64,000 nucleotides of DNA from Vibrio profundi (GCF_005281835.1 NZ_RZIS01000001.1:538351-602350); one strand, 5' to 3'; counted from the stretch's first letter, positions 19,006-28,258 are shown. Made by a program: numbers and translations. Notes: generated by a model from the sequence alone, not told the origin.

Positions 19006-20934
19006 CTATACGCGGTTTTCGATTCGCTGCGGGAGAGTAATTGTAAACTCGGTACCGACATCGACTTCGCTAACACAAGAAATGGTGCCGTTGAGCTTTT
19101 GGGTAATTAAGTTATAAACGATGTGCATGCCAAGCCCTGTACCACCGGCCTCTCGTTTGGTGGTATAAAATGGCAGAAAGATGTTGTCCTTCTCTTCATT
19201 CCCCATACCACAGCCATCATCTTTATAGACGATAATGACGTCATTGTCTTTGAGCGTCGTGACTATGCTAATCGTTCCAGAATGTGCCTCTGCATAGCCA
19301 TGAATGAGAGAGTTCATCACGAGGTTTGAGAACACCTGCCATAAGACCCCAGGGTAATTGTGAAGCATAATTTCATCGTCACAGTGCCATTCTATCAATA
19401 CGTTTTTTTGCTTGAGCTTAGGTTGTAAGCTAAGCACGGTGTTTTCTATATATTCGTTGAATGAGAAAGCTTGAGGCTCTTCAATATGCTGGTCTGTCGC
19501 GACGGTTTTAAATGTCTTCACGAGTTTGGAAACTCGATTTAGGTTATTCAAAGACATCTCAATGCCTTGCTTATTGGTTTCTATAAACTGTTCGAAATCT
19601 GCACGTGTCATCGCATTGTTGGTAAACAGGTTTTCCAATTCGTTTAGTTGCTCTTTGGTAAAGGTTAATGAAGTCAGGCTTATTCCAAGCGGAGTGTTGA
19701 TCTCATGGGCGACTCCCGCAACCAGTTTACCCAAAGCAGCCATTTTTTCGCTTTCGATAAGCTGATCTTGCGTTCGTTGTAGATCTTCATAGGCTTCTCG
19801 CAGCTGAACCGCTTGCTGGTCTCGGTGTTTTACGATTTCAACATATTTGTTGTACCAGTAGATTAACTCTCGTATTTCTTTTAGCTCGAACTTCCCTTGG
19901 TACCCACTGACGCTCGGCTCGTTGTCTTGCATTGCGATACTCAGAGACTGAAGGGGTAGCAGAACGCGGCGTCTCATGTTGATCCAAGCAAACAAAATAA
20001 CGATCAAGGAAAGGAGTACAAGGCCACCTGCGATAGATAAGGTTTGATACATGCCTTGGAAGATCTGTTTTTCAGGGATCATAACGATAAAACGCCAATT
20101 CGAAATATTCGAACTATGGCTGACAAGAAAATAAGATTCACCATCCATGCTTGCACTATAAGGTGAGTCATCGACTGGCGGTAAAAGGCTTGGATCGACG
20201 GATTGGCCTGCCATTGTATAGTCGTCACTGAATACCACTCGATTCGTATTATCGAGCACCATTAAAGGCATTTTGTCATCGCTCTCTTGCTCTAGCATGC
20301 TTTGATAGGCAAGAGGAGAAAATGCCATGTATATATAACCGACATGTTCATCTTCCATTGACGTTTCGTTTAGACGGTATATCTTTCTCACAGCGGGTAT
20401 GACTAAAGTGTGCCTTGAACTTTGATTAATATTGGATTGAATACCAGGCCAACAGATTTGATTGCCTGCTAGATTAGGGCAGCGGTCTACTTGGGATTGA
20501 AAAAGTGTCGGATTAATGCTGTTAACCTCGACCTCGATGCTTAACGAATAACTACGACCGTCATTGAGGATCAGCGAAATGGCAGTCAAACCATCCAAAC
20601 TAAAATAGTGGGCAAGGTTATCTTCAATCAGCGCGTTGATTCTAATTTCATTGATAGCGGAGTGAGATGAACTCTCAAACAGCGCATCGAGCATATTGGA
20701 ATCAGAAGCAATGTGGTTGCTCACGGAGACCACTGGCTTTTGTAAGTTGATGACGGATTGGGCTTTTTCTTGGACCAAATCACGGGCAAAACGGGTAGCT
20801 TGTTCTTGAACGTAATATGCACTAATGAATGCGGTTGACCCGCCAAGCAGGGCAACAGGAACTAAACTGCCGACCAGCCAGAAAAAGACTAGCCGACCGT
20901 TCAGGCTGTTAAACCATTTAGTGAATAAGTTCAT
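19006..20934 (-). CDS. Sensor histidine kinase with periplasmic sensor domain
   Basis: A 642-residue membrane kinase with no receiver domain. TM1 (about 14-38) and TM2 (about 300-325) enclose a roughly 260-residue periplasmic region that looks like a double-Cache sensor. A coiled coil (QQAVQLREAYEDLQRTQDQL) leads to the catalytic core: H-box AHEINTPLG with phospho-acceptor His410, N-box SNLVMNSLIHG, G-boxes DDGCGMG and GGTGLGMHIV. The NTPLG H-box is that of DctB/C4-dicarboxylate-type kinases. The gene starts six bases after the stop of the binding-protein gene, with no clear ribosome site, indicating coupling. No cognate response regulator is adjacent. Confidence 0.88.
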   Translation of the reverse strand: MNLFTKWFNSLNGRLVFFWLVGSLVPVALLGGSTAFISAYYVQEQATRFARDLVQEKAQSVINLQKPVVSVSNHIASDSNMLDALFESSSHSAINEIRINALIEDNLAHYFSLDGLTAISLILNDGRSYSLSIEVEVNSINPTLFQSQVDRCPNLAGNQICWPGIQSNINQSSRHTLVIPAVRKIYRLNETSMEDEHVGYIYMAFSPLAYQSMLEQESDDKMPLMVLDNTNRVVFSDDYTMAGQSVDPSLLPPVDDSPYSASMDGESYFLVSHSSNISNWRFIVMIPEKQIFQGMYQTLSIAGGLVLLSLIVILFAWINMRRRVLLPLQSLSIAMQDNEPSVSGYQGKFELKEIRELIYWYNKYVEIVKHRDQQAVQLREAYEDLQRTQDQLIESEKMAALGKLVAGVAHEINTPLGISLTSLTFTKEQLNELENLFTNNAMTRADFEQFIETNKQGIEMSLNNLNRVSKLVKTFKTVATDQHIEEPQAFSFNEYIENTVLSLQPKLKQKNVLIEWHCDDEIMLHNYPGVLWQVFSNLVMNSLIHGYAEAHSGTISIVTTLKDNDVIIVYKDDGCGMGNEEKDNIFLPFYTTKREAGGTGLGMHIVYNLITQKLNGTISCVSEVDVGTEFTITLPQRIENRV

Positions 20935-20940
20935 TGAACG

Positions 20941-21915
20941 CTAATCGCGATATAGGATCAATTCAGGAGACACCCAACTTTCGGCCTCAACACTTTCTCC
21001 ATTGAGGAGTTTAACCGCGGTTTGCACGCCTATCTCACCTTGCTGATAAGACTGCTGATCGAGCGTCGCTTCCATTTTACCTTGTTGCACTAAGGATTTT
21101 GCTTCAGGGATCGCGTCATAACCGATGACTTTTACATCGGTTCGGCCTTTGTCTTGAAGCTGCTGCGTGATCGCAAGTGCCATGACATCGTTGGCGCAAA
21201 AGAACGCGTCGATATCAGGGTATTCTCGCAGTAACCTTTCGCTCAGTTCATACGCTTCTACATATTGCCAATTTGCGGTTTCTTCACCTAAGAGCTGGCG
21301 TTGATGTTTTTGTAATGCAGCTCTAAAGCCATTGGCTCTCGCGTGAGAAACCGAAGAGGACTGAGGGCCTAAAATAATATAGGCAGAGGCAATGTCTGGG
21401 TTATTGTTCAGTACACGTTCCGCGAGTTCTTGCGCGGCGGCTTGGTTATCAATGCCAACGAACGGTATAGGCTCTAATCCAACTTTCTGACCTTGTTCCG
21501 AGTTAATCTGATCATCTAAATTCACCAAAACCATACCTTGCTCTTGCACTTGCTTTAAAATTGGCAGTAATTGAGCCGTTTTCGACGGCACAAAAACTAT
21601 GGCGTCAAACTCTTCGTCGACTGCTCCCAGTAACATTTTTTTCTGAAGTGCCACGTAAGTTTCATTTGGTGTCCCTTTCGCGATTAGAGTGACACCAAGT
21701 TCATCTGCAGCTTTACGAGCACCTTGCTCCATCATTACGTAGTAGGGATTACTTTGAGACTTGGTCATCAAAAGAATTTTGACCGTATCTTCTGAGGCCT
21801 CGCTTGACTCTGGTGGAGGTACTACTGGGCTTGGCTCCTTGGGTTCTGGCGAACAACCGAGCAGAAAGATCACAACAAATGAACAAACAGAAATAACCAA
21901 ACGCTTAAAAGCCAC
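20941..21915 (-). CDS. Sugar-binding (RbsB/LacI-type) lipoprotein
   Basis: A 324-residue type I periplasmic binding protein (Peripla_BP_4). The lipobox LLGC near residue 21 makes it a lipoprotein, and a Pro/Glu/Ser linker precedes the fold. Family markers include NPYYVMMEQGARKAADELG, PFVGIDNQAAAQELAE and DAFFCANDVMALAITQQL. No ABC permease or ATPase is encoded nearby; instead it is directly upstream of, and coupled to, a histidine kinase. It may therefore act as a sensory co-receptor, as LuxP does for LuxQ or TorT for TorS (analogy only). Sugar-like ligand unknown. Confidence 0.86.
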   Translation of the reverse strand: MAFKRLVISVCSFVVIFLLGCSPEPKEPSPVVPPPESSEASEDTVKILLMTKSQSNPYYVMMEQGARKAADELGVTLIAKGTPNETYVALQKKMLLGAVDEEFDAIVFVPSKTAQLLPILKQVQEQGMVLVNLDDQINSEQGQKVGLEPIPFVGIDNQAAAQELAERVLNNNPDIASAYIILGPQSSSVSHARANGFRAALQKHQRQLLGEETANWQYVEAYELSERLLREYPDIDAFFCANDVMALAITQQLQDKGRTDVKVIGYDAIPEAKSLVQQGKMEATLDQQSYQQGEIGVQTAVKLLNGESVEAESWVSPELILYRD

Positions 21916-22033
21916 AGTATCTTCCTCATTTTATGAGTATTCATTTGATACTAGGTTAGCCTCCGTACATACGCCAGTGATGAGAAGAGGCTAACTGAAT
22001 GCTCGGTTGTCGCTTTGTTGTTGCTAACTTTGC

Positions 22034-23152
22034 TCAAATCGAAGTATCAGAACGGATTTGAAAATCCAATGCGGATTGCTTAAGTGCAGTGTATTTGTTG
22101 ATTAACTCGGCTTGAGTGAGGGACTCATCCCCAAAAAAGAAACCTTGTTTTTGTTTCAATAACTCGTAATGCAGTTCTATGCGTTCGACGACAAAATCTG
22201 CCTTTTGTAGAGTGTATTGAGAACAAGATTTTCCATGGATGTCATCAAGGAGATCGAGAACGTTAGAGCGAAACTGCTCAACTAACATTAGGTCTTGCAA
22301 GGCGTCGTCAGATTCAAGAGCGTGTTGCCATGTTTGGATAATGGTTTGGTGGTGGGTTAGCACGACAGAATTGGCATTCATTTGTTTAAGCTTCTCAAGT
22401 TTCGTTAAGTAAGCATCCAGCGCACAGGTCTTTTCTAATCGATACAAGTCGAATTGCTGTTGGACATTTAGAACTTGCGACTGCTTAAGGAGATAGTCGA
22501 AGAAGAAGCGAGTTTCAAAGCGTTCTACCCCGTGAAACAAAGGAGTATCGGTGCCATTACTATTAAAATGTTGCGTGGGATCGAATTGATACATGTAGCC
22601 AAAATCAAACAGCCTGACTTGTTGCTGTGGCGTCAACAGAATATTGCCCGGGCAGAAATCCCATTCGAATAATCCACTCAGCTCCAGATTGACAATAGTG
22701 GCGAAAACTTGCTCAAAAATATTCTTAGTCAGCTGCTGTAGCGGTTCGCCAACAATCCATGGTGAGAGAATAATGCCATCTCGAAATGACGCATACTGAG
22801 TATCCACAATGTGTTTGAAAAGCTTTGGGTTATTTTGTTTGTGTAAATTGAGATCGCGCCTACGCTGAACTTCATTGAGAAAAGATGTTTCTCCATCTAC
22901 ATTCTTAACCAAACTTTGCGGGCGTTGGCATTTAAGTGTCCAATCTACACCATCGACGTGTAGATGATAGACAATAGCGGTAAGCCCAGAGCTAAAGGTT
23001 TCGACCACATAAGGTGAATTTGCAGTGGTGTTTTTTAGCTCATCCAGCGTGAGTGGGATGGCTTCTAAGGAACCACATACGATGTTTTGGTCGCTTTGCT
23101 GGAATTGAAGTTGCGCGGACTGACGTTGCTGTTCTAGGTTCACGATGAGCAC
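22034..23152 (-). CDS. Protein kinase-like fold protein, function unknown
   Basis: A 372-residue cytosolic protein with a recognisable eukaryotic-like kinase core: candidate ATP lysine in WTLKCQ (Lys74), catalytic-loop segment WDFCPGN (Asp165, Asn170) and magnesium motif DFG (183-185). The usual His/Arg before the catalytic Asp is Trp, and the glycine loop (SSGLTAIVY) is poor. The C-terminal 170 residues are helical and match nothing I know. It may phosphorylate a small molecule or protein, or be a degenerate kinase. It is on the same strand as the sensor pair downstream, separated by about 120 bases. Confidence 0.72.
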   Translation of the reverse strand: MLIVNLEQQRQSAQLQFQQSDQNIVCGSLEAIPLTLDELKNTTANSPYVVETFSSGLTAIVYHLHVDGVDWTLKCQRPQSLVKNVDGETSFLNEVQRRRDLNLHKQNNPKLFKHIVDTQYASFRDGIILSPWIVGEPLQQLTKNIFEQVFATIVNLELSGLFEWDFCPGNILLTPQQQVRLFDFGYMYQFDPTQHFNSNGTDTPLFHGVERFETRFFFDYLLKQSQVLNVQQQFDLYRLEKTCALDAYLTKLEKLKQMNANSVVLTHHQTIIQTWQHALESDDALQDLMLVEQFRSNVLDLLDDIHGKSCSQYTLQKADFVVERIELHYELLKQKQGFFFGDESLTQAELINKYTALKQSALDFQIRSDTSI

Positions 23153-23242
23153 TCGGTTAATGATAAGTGCTGTGAATGTTATATAGACCTGACGCCTACA
23201 TACTGTGATTGGATTGGAGTTTATAAAATTATCAAAAGAAAA

Positions 23243-23275
23243 AGCTCGCTATGGCACGAAACCGTAACGAGCATT
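23243..23275 (-). terminator. Terminator of the EamA transporter gene
   Basis: On the minus strand GCTCGTTACGG pairs with CCATAGCGAGC (one mismatch, one wobble), followed by TTTTTCTTTTG. It lies just after the stop codon at 23282. Confidence 0.75.
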
Positions 23276-23281
23276 TTTTAT

Positions 23282-24214
23282 TTAGTCGTTTGCTTTTACT
23301 GTTGGTAATGTCGCGCGAAGTTTGAAAAAGCTTTTTGGAGTCTTGGTAAGTAGGATACCGCCCAACAGGGGTAGCATCAGAACTAAAGACTGTTGCGATA
23401 ACATTTCGTTGTTAATAAATGCCGAAATCGCGAGCGCCACCACCGGGAAAATTAAAAAACAGATAGATGCTTGGAACGGTGTGGAAACTTGCCCCAATTT
23501 AAAGTAAGCAACAATGCCGCCCACGCTAGCCACTAAACCTAGATAAACCACCGCAGAGATTGAGTCCCATGTAAATGCGTGGATATTTACGTTCTCGCCA
23601 AATGCTGAAACGGCAAACAGAAACAAAGATGCGATGAAACATGGAACGGCATTGTAGGTCAGTACCTGAATATCTTTGCAGTGCTTTTGTACTAACACAT
23701 ACATTACAGCATGAATGGCTACAGCTAGACCAAGCGCTACAGTACCGACAAGGTAATCTTCGCCACCCATTTGCATTTCATTACCAAGAATTAGGCATAA
23801 GCTGATCACCGCTGCGATAAGGCCGAAGATCTGGTGCTTAGCGAGTCTTAGTCCAAGGAATAACCCTGACATCAACATAACGGCTACTGGCATGTTAGCG
23901 AAAATGATTGATGCTAATCCAGAAGAGATGTACTGCTCGCCATAAATCATCAACGTAAACGGTATCGCGAAATACATTAATGCGACGATGAAAATCCAGT
24001 GTCGTTTACCTCTTGGGAACAGCAGCGGTTGTTTAAAAGCTTTTGCTAAAACAACGAGTAGCGGAGCAGCTAGGAAAAAGCGTAATGCGGTAGCAAAAAT
24101 GGGCGGGATAGAATGAAGCGCTACTTCCATAGCAAACCAAGTGGTGCCCCAAATTAGGCAAACCGATACAAACAGCAAGAAAGTTAGAGACTTTGCATTC
24201 ATGTGACTACTCAT
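23282..24214 (-). CDS. EamA/DMT-family transporter
   Basis: A 310-residue inner-membrane protein with ten predicted helices as two EamA repeats. The first repeat opens with LTFLLFVSVCLIWGTTWFAM; WGTTW and the SGLASIIFANMPV segment are typical of the drug/metabolite exporter family. The substrate cannot be inferred. The start may be ATG 24214 or ATG 24202 (MNAKSLTF), where GAG lies seven bases upstream; I keep the longer form. It is a monocistronic gene with an AT-rich promoter region. Confidence 0.85.
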   Translation of the reverse strand: MSSHMNAKSLTFLLFVSVCLIWGTTWFAMEVALHSIPPIFATALRFFLAAPLLVVLAKAFKQPLLFPRGKRHWIFIVALMYFAIPFTLMIYGEQYISSGLASIIFANMPVAVMLMSGLFLGLRLAKHQIFGLIAAVISLCLILGNEMQMGGEDYLVGTVALGLAVAIHAVMYVLVQKHCKDIQVLTYNAVPCFIASLFLFAVSAFGENVNIHAFTWDSISAVVYLGLVASVGGIVAYFKLGQVSTPFQASICFLIFPVVALAISAFINNEMLSQQSLVLMLPLLGGILLTKTPKSFFKLRATLPTVKAND

Positions 24215-24427
24215 TATTAATTATTGTAATTCAGAGGCTTAGTGAGCCGAAATAATGTGCCACAGTATAAGTAAGCTATCGGAGAAAATGTTTTCTTTGT
24301 TATTTGTTAATACGGTGTTTTGTGGGAAAATTTACTTTGTGTTTATTATTTTGTGGAATTATTTTCTTCTTTTTTGCGATCTTGTAAAGACCTTGTTCTG
24401 TTTGTGGTTTAAAGTGAACAGCGTAAT

Positions 24428-25564
24428 CTATATGTTTTCCCCTAAACTAAAGTAGGCCAATACTTCATTCTCGTTATTGTAAGTAATGTCCATTCGTACG
24501 TTGATTCTCTCCTGGCGCATGAGGCGGTATCGCAGCCCCAGCCCTACCATGGATAGAGTGTCACTTTCAGAAAAACTTTTATCTGGGCCGACAATTTGCT
24601 TGCCAAATACTTTCCCCACCCCAGCTAGCGTGACAATTGATAGGTTGTTCAATATCTGGCTCGACGTATCTTTGATGGAATAGCGGTACTCAAGTTCAAG
24701 GTTAGTCATGTGTGAAGCGACATAATCTCCAACAACAAATCCTCTTTGTACATCACGCCCTTGACGACCATATGTGGTGTAGGCACTACTTGGGGCGTTT
24801 TCCGCATCTAGCAAATAGCGAGCAACCCACTTGCTGGCAAGGATGTGATTATCATCTTGGCTAATGCTGTGAAACAGACGGTAGTCAGAAAACAGTGAAG
24901 AATAGGCCGCGTCAGCGTCGTTGCCTAACCAGCTAGCGTGATCTTCATAAGACAGTTCAAATAAAAAGCCATGGTAAGGGTAGTAATAGTGCTCTCGTGC
25001 ATCCCACAAGAAGGACAGCTTGGCGCCAGTATCAGATTCATATTCGTTGTTGAAACCAAGTATTCGAAGTAAGGCTTTGTCGATACGCTTTTCGGCATTA
25101 AAACGGCTGGAGCTGTAGTTCAAGCCAAGCCCTAAGAACATATTGTCATGGATCTTAAAATAGCTACTGCCATCAAAGGTAATGTCTTCTTGAATGGTGT
25201 CTATCGTGTTAAGCAGTTCGAAGTTCGTGTAGGAATAACCGAACTCACTGACAAACCGAATAGAGTCCCCGTTAAGTAAAAGGTCGGTGTTGCCCTTGAA
25301 GTAGTAGCTGTCGTTTCGGGTGTAGGTCAGGGTAGCGGAAAGAGTCGATGAGGTATCGCTCGTGTCATCGGCGTAGAAGCTGTAAATCGGGACAATGGAT
25401 AAGCCAGCGTCAACACTTGGGTCATAAAAAGGGATTGCAATCACTCGCCATTGGCTTTGCTTATCTTCTTCAGATTTCTTTTTGGCTTCAACATCGAATG
25501 CTAATGAGGCAAAAGGGATGAACATCAGCAAGCATACGCCGACAAAAGAGAGTGTGTTCATCAA
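24428..25564 (-). CDS. Omp85/BamA-type outer-membrane beta-barrel protein
   Basis: A 378-residue outer-membrane protein. A signal peptide (about 1-22, cleavage after SLAF or SLA) precedes alternating amphipathic strands spanning the whole length. The Omp85-family loop motif is Arg274-Gly275-Phe276 (VQRGFVVGDY). There are no POTRA domains, so it is a bare barrel of the surface-antigen type, not BamA or TamA. The C-terminus ends AYFSLGENI, not in a classic terminal Phe, which is unusual. Its role is unknown. Confidence 0.8.
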   Translation of the reverse strand: MMNTLSFVGVCLLMFIPFASLAFDVEAKKKSEEDKQSQWRVIAIPFYDPSVDAGLSIVPIYSFYADDTSDTSSTLSATLTYTRNDSYYFKGNTDLLLNGDSIRFVSEFGYSYTNFELLNTIDTIQEDITFDGSSYFKIHDNMFLGLGLNYSSSRFNAEKRIDKALLRILGFNNEYESDTGAKLSFLWDAREHYYYPYHGFLFELSYEDHASWLGNDADAAYSSLFSDYRLFHSISQDDNHILASKWVARYLLDAENAPSSAYTTYGRQGRDVQRGFVVGDYVASHMTNLELEYRYSIKDTSSQILNNLSIVTLAGVGKVFGKQIVGPDKSFSESDTLSMVGLGLRYRLMRQERINVRMDITYNNENEVLAYFSLGENI

Positions 25565-25716
25565 GTGATATCCGTTTGTGATGAGTGCTATTCCATTTAT
25601 CCGGATTATAGGACAGATTTAATGACGGGTATATCACACTTTGATGGTCTGATTACATTTATATCGATAGGCTAAATGTTTGAAGGCGTTGGACTGTTCT
25701 CGAAACCCTTCACATA

Positions 25717-25743
25717 CAAAAAAGCCCTATGTAAATAGGGCTT
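25717..25743 (-). terminator. Terminator of the dsbA-type gene
   Basis: On the minus strand AAGCCCTAT and ATAGGGCTT form a nine-pair stem with a four-base loop followed by TTTTTTG. Confidence 0.85.
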
Positions 25744-25765
25744 AGAGTTCGTATTAGTAGCTGGT

Positions 25766-26365
25766 TTACAGTGTCAGTAAGTAATTCACTAACTGGTTGT
25801 ATTCCTCGTAGCTCTTAATGTTATCTGGTTTCACAATGTATTTATTGTTAACTAATACCCCTGGTACGCCAGTTAACGTGCTTGCTTCGAATTGCTTATC
25901 AAAACGCTTCTGCATTGAGTTCACCGCAAAGCTGTTGTATGCCGCATCAAATTTCTTTGCTTCTACGCCATTATCGAGAAAGAGTTGGCGAAGCGCCGCT
26001 TCATCTTTTGGCGTTTGGCGTAGCTGGTGGATTTGATTAAACATAGTAGGGATCATTTTCTCTTCTACATCTAAAGCAATCATCGTCGCGTAAGATTTTG
26101 CCATTGGTACTGCCATATCGTTCCCCATGAAGGCAACGTGTACTTTTTCAAAGCTAGCGTTGTCTGGTAGCGATGGTTTCAGATTTTCAACAACGGCTTC
26201 AAACTTAAAGCAGTGTGGGCAGTAAAATGAGAAGAACTCAGTAACCGTTGGCTTCTTCGCTTTTTCAACTTCAAGAACCTTGTAGTGAGTGCCTTCTTCG
26301 AACTGCGCAGCCTGAGCGGCAACGCTTAAAATTAGCGCGCTAAAAAGAGTAAATAGCTTTTTCAT
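25766..26365 (-). CDS. Thiol:disulfide interchange protein DsbA (paralogue)
   Basis: A 199-residue periplasmic oxidase that would introduce disulfides in exported proteins. A signal peptide (about 1-19, cleaved after AQA) precedes a thioredoxin fold with an inserted helical domain. The active site is Cys49-Pro-His-Cys52 in [13 protein letters not shown]. The cis-Pro loop is [10 protein letters not shown], and the sequence ends LVNYLLTL, as in Vibrio TcpG/DsbA. The major Vibrio dsbA lies in another neighbourhood by my recollection (next to an rdoA-type kinase), so this may be a second copy. It is 85 bases downstream of a small Cys-containing exported protein on the same strand. Confidence 0.88.
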   Translation of the reverse strand: MKKLFTLFSALILSVAAQAAQFEEGTHYKVLEVEKAKKPTVTEFFSFYCPHCFKFEAVVENLKPSLPDNASFEKVHVAFMGNDMAVPMAKSYATMIALDVEEKMIPTMFNQIHQLRQTPKDEAALRQLFLDNGVEAKKFDAAYNSFAVNSMQKRFDKQFEASTLTGVPGVLVNNKYIVKPDNIKSYEEYNQLVNYLLTL

Positions 26366-26450
26366 GTGTGTTATTCCATATTTTCAAAATGTATAAATGC
26401 GCGTTTAGCTAGGTAGCCAACGCTTATGTGCAGTGATAAATGTTTGAAGA

Positions 26451-26807
26451 TTATGAAATAGGAGGACGGTATAGGAGCTGAGCCCGAATAATGGGTTTAG
26501 AAATGGTATCGGTTTGGATGAGCGCTAATGATTGCGGCTGTTCGATTGGATTGATGATGGAACGAACCGAAGCCATTTTAAGTAGGCAGACTGAGCCAGA
26601 ACAATGGGGCTCTACCTTTACTTGCTCAGATTCTTGTTCAGGGCAATTTTGATGAAGGGATAAATCAGCATGTTGAGCAGAAGACTGCGATTGAATGATC
26701 TTTTGTTGCGCCTTACTGTTTGCTTCAGCACTCACCATAAAGCTTGTTCCGAGCATCGCGAACAAGGTGAAAGCTGTAATCCAAATTGTACTTATCAATT
26801 TAGGCAT
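26451..26807 (-). CDS. Small exported Cys-containing protein, unknown
   Basis: Not recognised. The 118 residues begin with a signal peptide or anchor (about 8-27, ending VSA). A short polar region follows with three Cys (HQNCPEQE, PHCSGSVC), then a hydrophobic-polar tail ending LLYRPPIS. It is on the same strand as, and just upstream of, the DsbA-type gene, so it could be a substrate or partner; this is inference. The Cys/His spacing faintly recalls DUF2946-type metal-linked proteins, but I would not assign it. Confidence 0.6.
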   Translation of the reverse strand: MPKLISTIWITAFTLFAMLGTSFMVSAEANSKAQQKIIQSQSSAQHADLSLHQNCPEQESEQVKVEPHCSGSVCLLKMASVRSIINPIEQPQSLALIQTDTISKPIIRAQLLYRPPIS

Positions 26808-26912
26808 TGCGCATTACATCAAATTTGAAGAGTTCGTATCATACAACAAAACAATGGCTTTTCCCTTGGGTGAAACTGAAAAAGTTTGAAGCCGTCGACA
26901 AGGCACCCCTCG

Positions 26913-27524
26913 TTAGTTGGCTTTATATTGGTTTAAGAACATTTCCACTGCTGACTCAACGATTTTGTTTTGCTCCTCTTTGTTAGGAAAAGGAGCGTGG
27001 CCCATTACTTGTGGCCAAAATGCGAACGCTTTGATTAGAGAGATAAACTGCATCGCGGTGAAATCAGGGCACACCTGCTTAAGTTTGTTTGCCTCGATGG
27101 CCGCTTTGATCCAGCGGTTGAGGCCACTCTCAGCTTGAGCAAACTTTTCCATCGCCTGCTGGGCAAGTTGCTCGTTGTTGAAATACTCAGCAAGTAATAC
27201 TCTTGAAAGGCTTAGAAAGCCTTCAGAACTAAGCAACTTAAGCTCTTGAAAGGCGATTTCTGTAAGTTGCTCTTCTAGCGGCAATTCTGCATTGAACGCA
27301 TATTCGGTCGCAGCGAGCCCTTTCTTCCATAGTTCGGTTAGTATGCTATTGAAAAGCGCGTCTTTACTTTCGAAGTGATTGTAAACAGTACGTTTAGACA
27401 CTGAGGCTCGTGTGGAAATTTTATCCATACTGGTTGCTTGAAAGCCATTGTCTTTGAATTCCGCAATTGCAGCTTCGATGATGGCTTCACGCTTTTTTTG
27501 GCTTAGTGTCTTTTTAACTGTCAT
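26913..27524 (-). CDS. TetR/AcrR-family transcriptional regulator
   Basis: A 203-residue repressor with an N-terminal TetR helix-turn-helix (AAIAEFKDNGFQATSMDKI, then ASVSKRTVYNHFESKDALF; about residues 17-58) and a helical ligand-binding domain of the AefR-like C-terminal type (residues 80-200, with ALAT-like leucine-rich helices). It is divergent from a GNAT gene across an inverted repeat at 27583. Targets may be itself and the neighbouring genes; nothing in the sequence identifies the inducer. Confidence 0.88.
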   Translation of the reverse strand: MTVKKTLSQKKREAIIEAAIAEFKDNGFQATSMDKISTRASVSKRTVYNHFESKDALFNSILTELWKKGLAATEYAFNAELPLEEQLTEIAFQELKLLSSEGFLSLSRVLLAEYFNNEQLAQQAMEKFAQAESGLNRWIKAAIEANKLKQVCPDFTAMQFISLIKAFAFWPQVMGHAPFPNKEEQNKIVESAVEMFLNQYKAN

Positions 27525-27582
27525 GGAGTGGCTCGGAAGTAAAACGATTTAAAGGTATTTTACACCAATGAGTTTACTTATG

Positions 27583-27598
27583 ACCATCTTTGGATGGT
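27583..27598. promoter_or_regulatory. Candidate TetR-regulator operator
   Basis: ACCATC and GATGGT are perfect inverted 6-mers around TTTG in the divergent region between the TetR-type gene and the GNAT gene. The size and position suit a TetR dimer site. Confidence 0.4.
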
Positions 27599-27675
27599 AT
27601 TCAGGGTAACTAATCTCACTCAACATAGTTAGGTGGCTAACTTACTAAGCGAAATGATAAAGATAAGGAGATCAT

Positions 27676-28158
27676 GTGATTACGATTCGTTCATACCAAG
27701 CAAGTGATGCGCCGCATCTATGGGAAGTATTTTTCCATACAGTAAGAAACATCAATCTCGGTGATTACACAAGTAAGCAGGTTAAGGCTTGGGCACCGGA
27801 TTTTATTACCCCAGAGCTTTGGAAATCTCGTACTGATCGCATTAAACCGTTTATTGCCGAGATAGATGGGGTGATTGCAGGATATGCGGATTTACAGCCA
27901 GATGGCATGATCGACCACTTTTTCTGTCACCACTTATACCAAGGTAAAGGAGTCGCAAGGGCTTTGATGGCTCACATTCATGAACAAGCTAAGCAGCGCA
28001 GTATCTCGCGACTGTACTCAGAGGTCAGCATTACCGCTAGGCCATTTTACGAGCACAGTGGCTTTCGTGTTGTGAATGAGCAGACGATCGAAATCAGAGG
28101 CCAGAAGCTGAACAACTTTGTCATGGAGAAGTTACTTTCTGACGTTTCCGATAAATGA
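27676..28158 (+). CDS. GNAT-family N-acetyltransferase
   Basis: A 160-residue acetyltransferase. The acetyl-CoA loop is HHLYQGKGVARALMAHIH (Q-x-x-G-x-G/A pattern), followed by the typical strand and helix ending SITARPFYEHSGFRVV. The start is GTG 27676, with AAGGAG seven bases upstream; the ATG just before it is out of frame. Substrate unknown; similar proteins are often called YafP-like. It is transcribed away from the TetR gene. Confidence 0.87.
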   Translation: MITIRSYQASDAPHLWEVFFHTVRNINLGDYTSKQVKAWAPDFITPELWKSRTDRIKPFIAEIDGVIAGYADLQPDGMIDHFFCHHLYQGKGVARALMAHIHEQAKQRSISRLYSEVSITARPFYEHSGFRVVNEQTIEIRGQKLNNFVMEKLLSDVSDK

Positions 28159-28258
28159 GTAGGTAGAAATGTATTGACGATTGATTATCGAGCTGAATAG
28201 TTTTCCGCAAGCCGACATAAAAATCACGTATGTCTGACATCTGGCTATTGGCGCTTAT

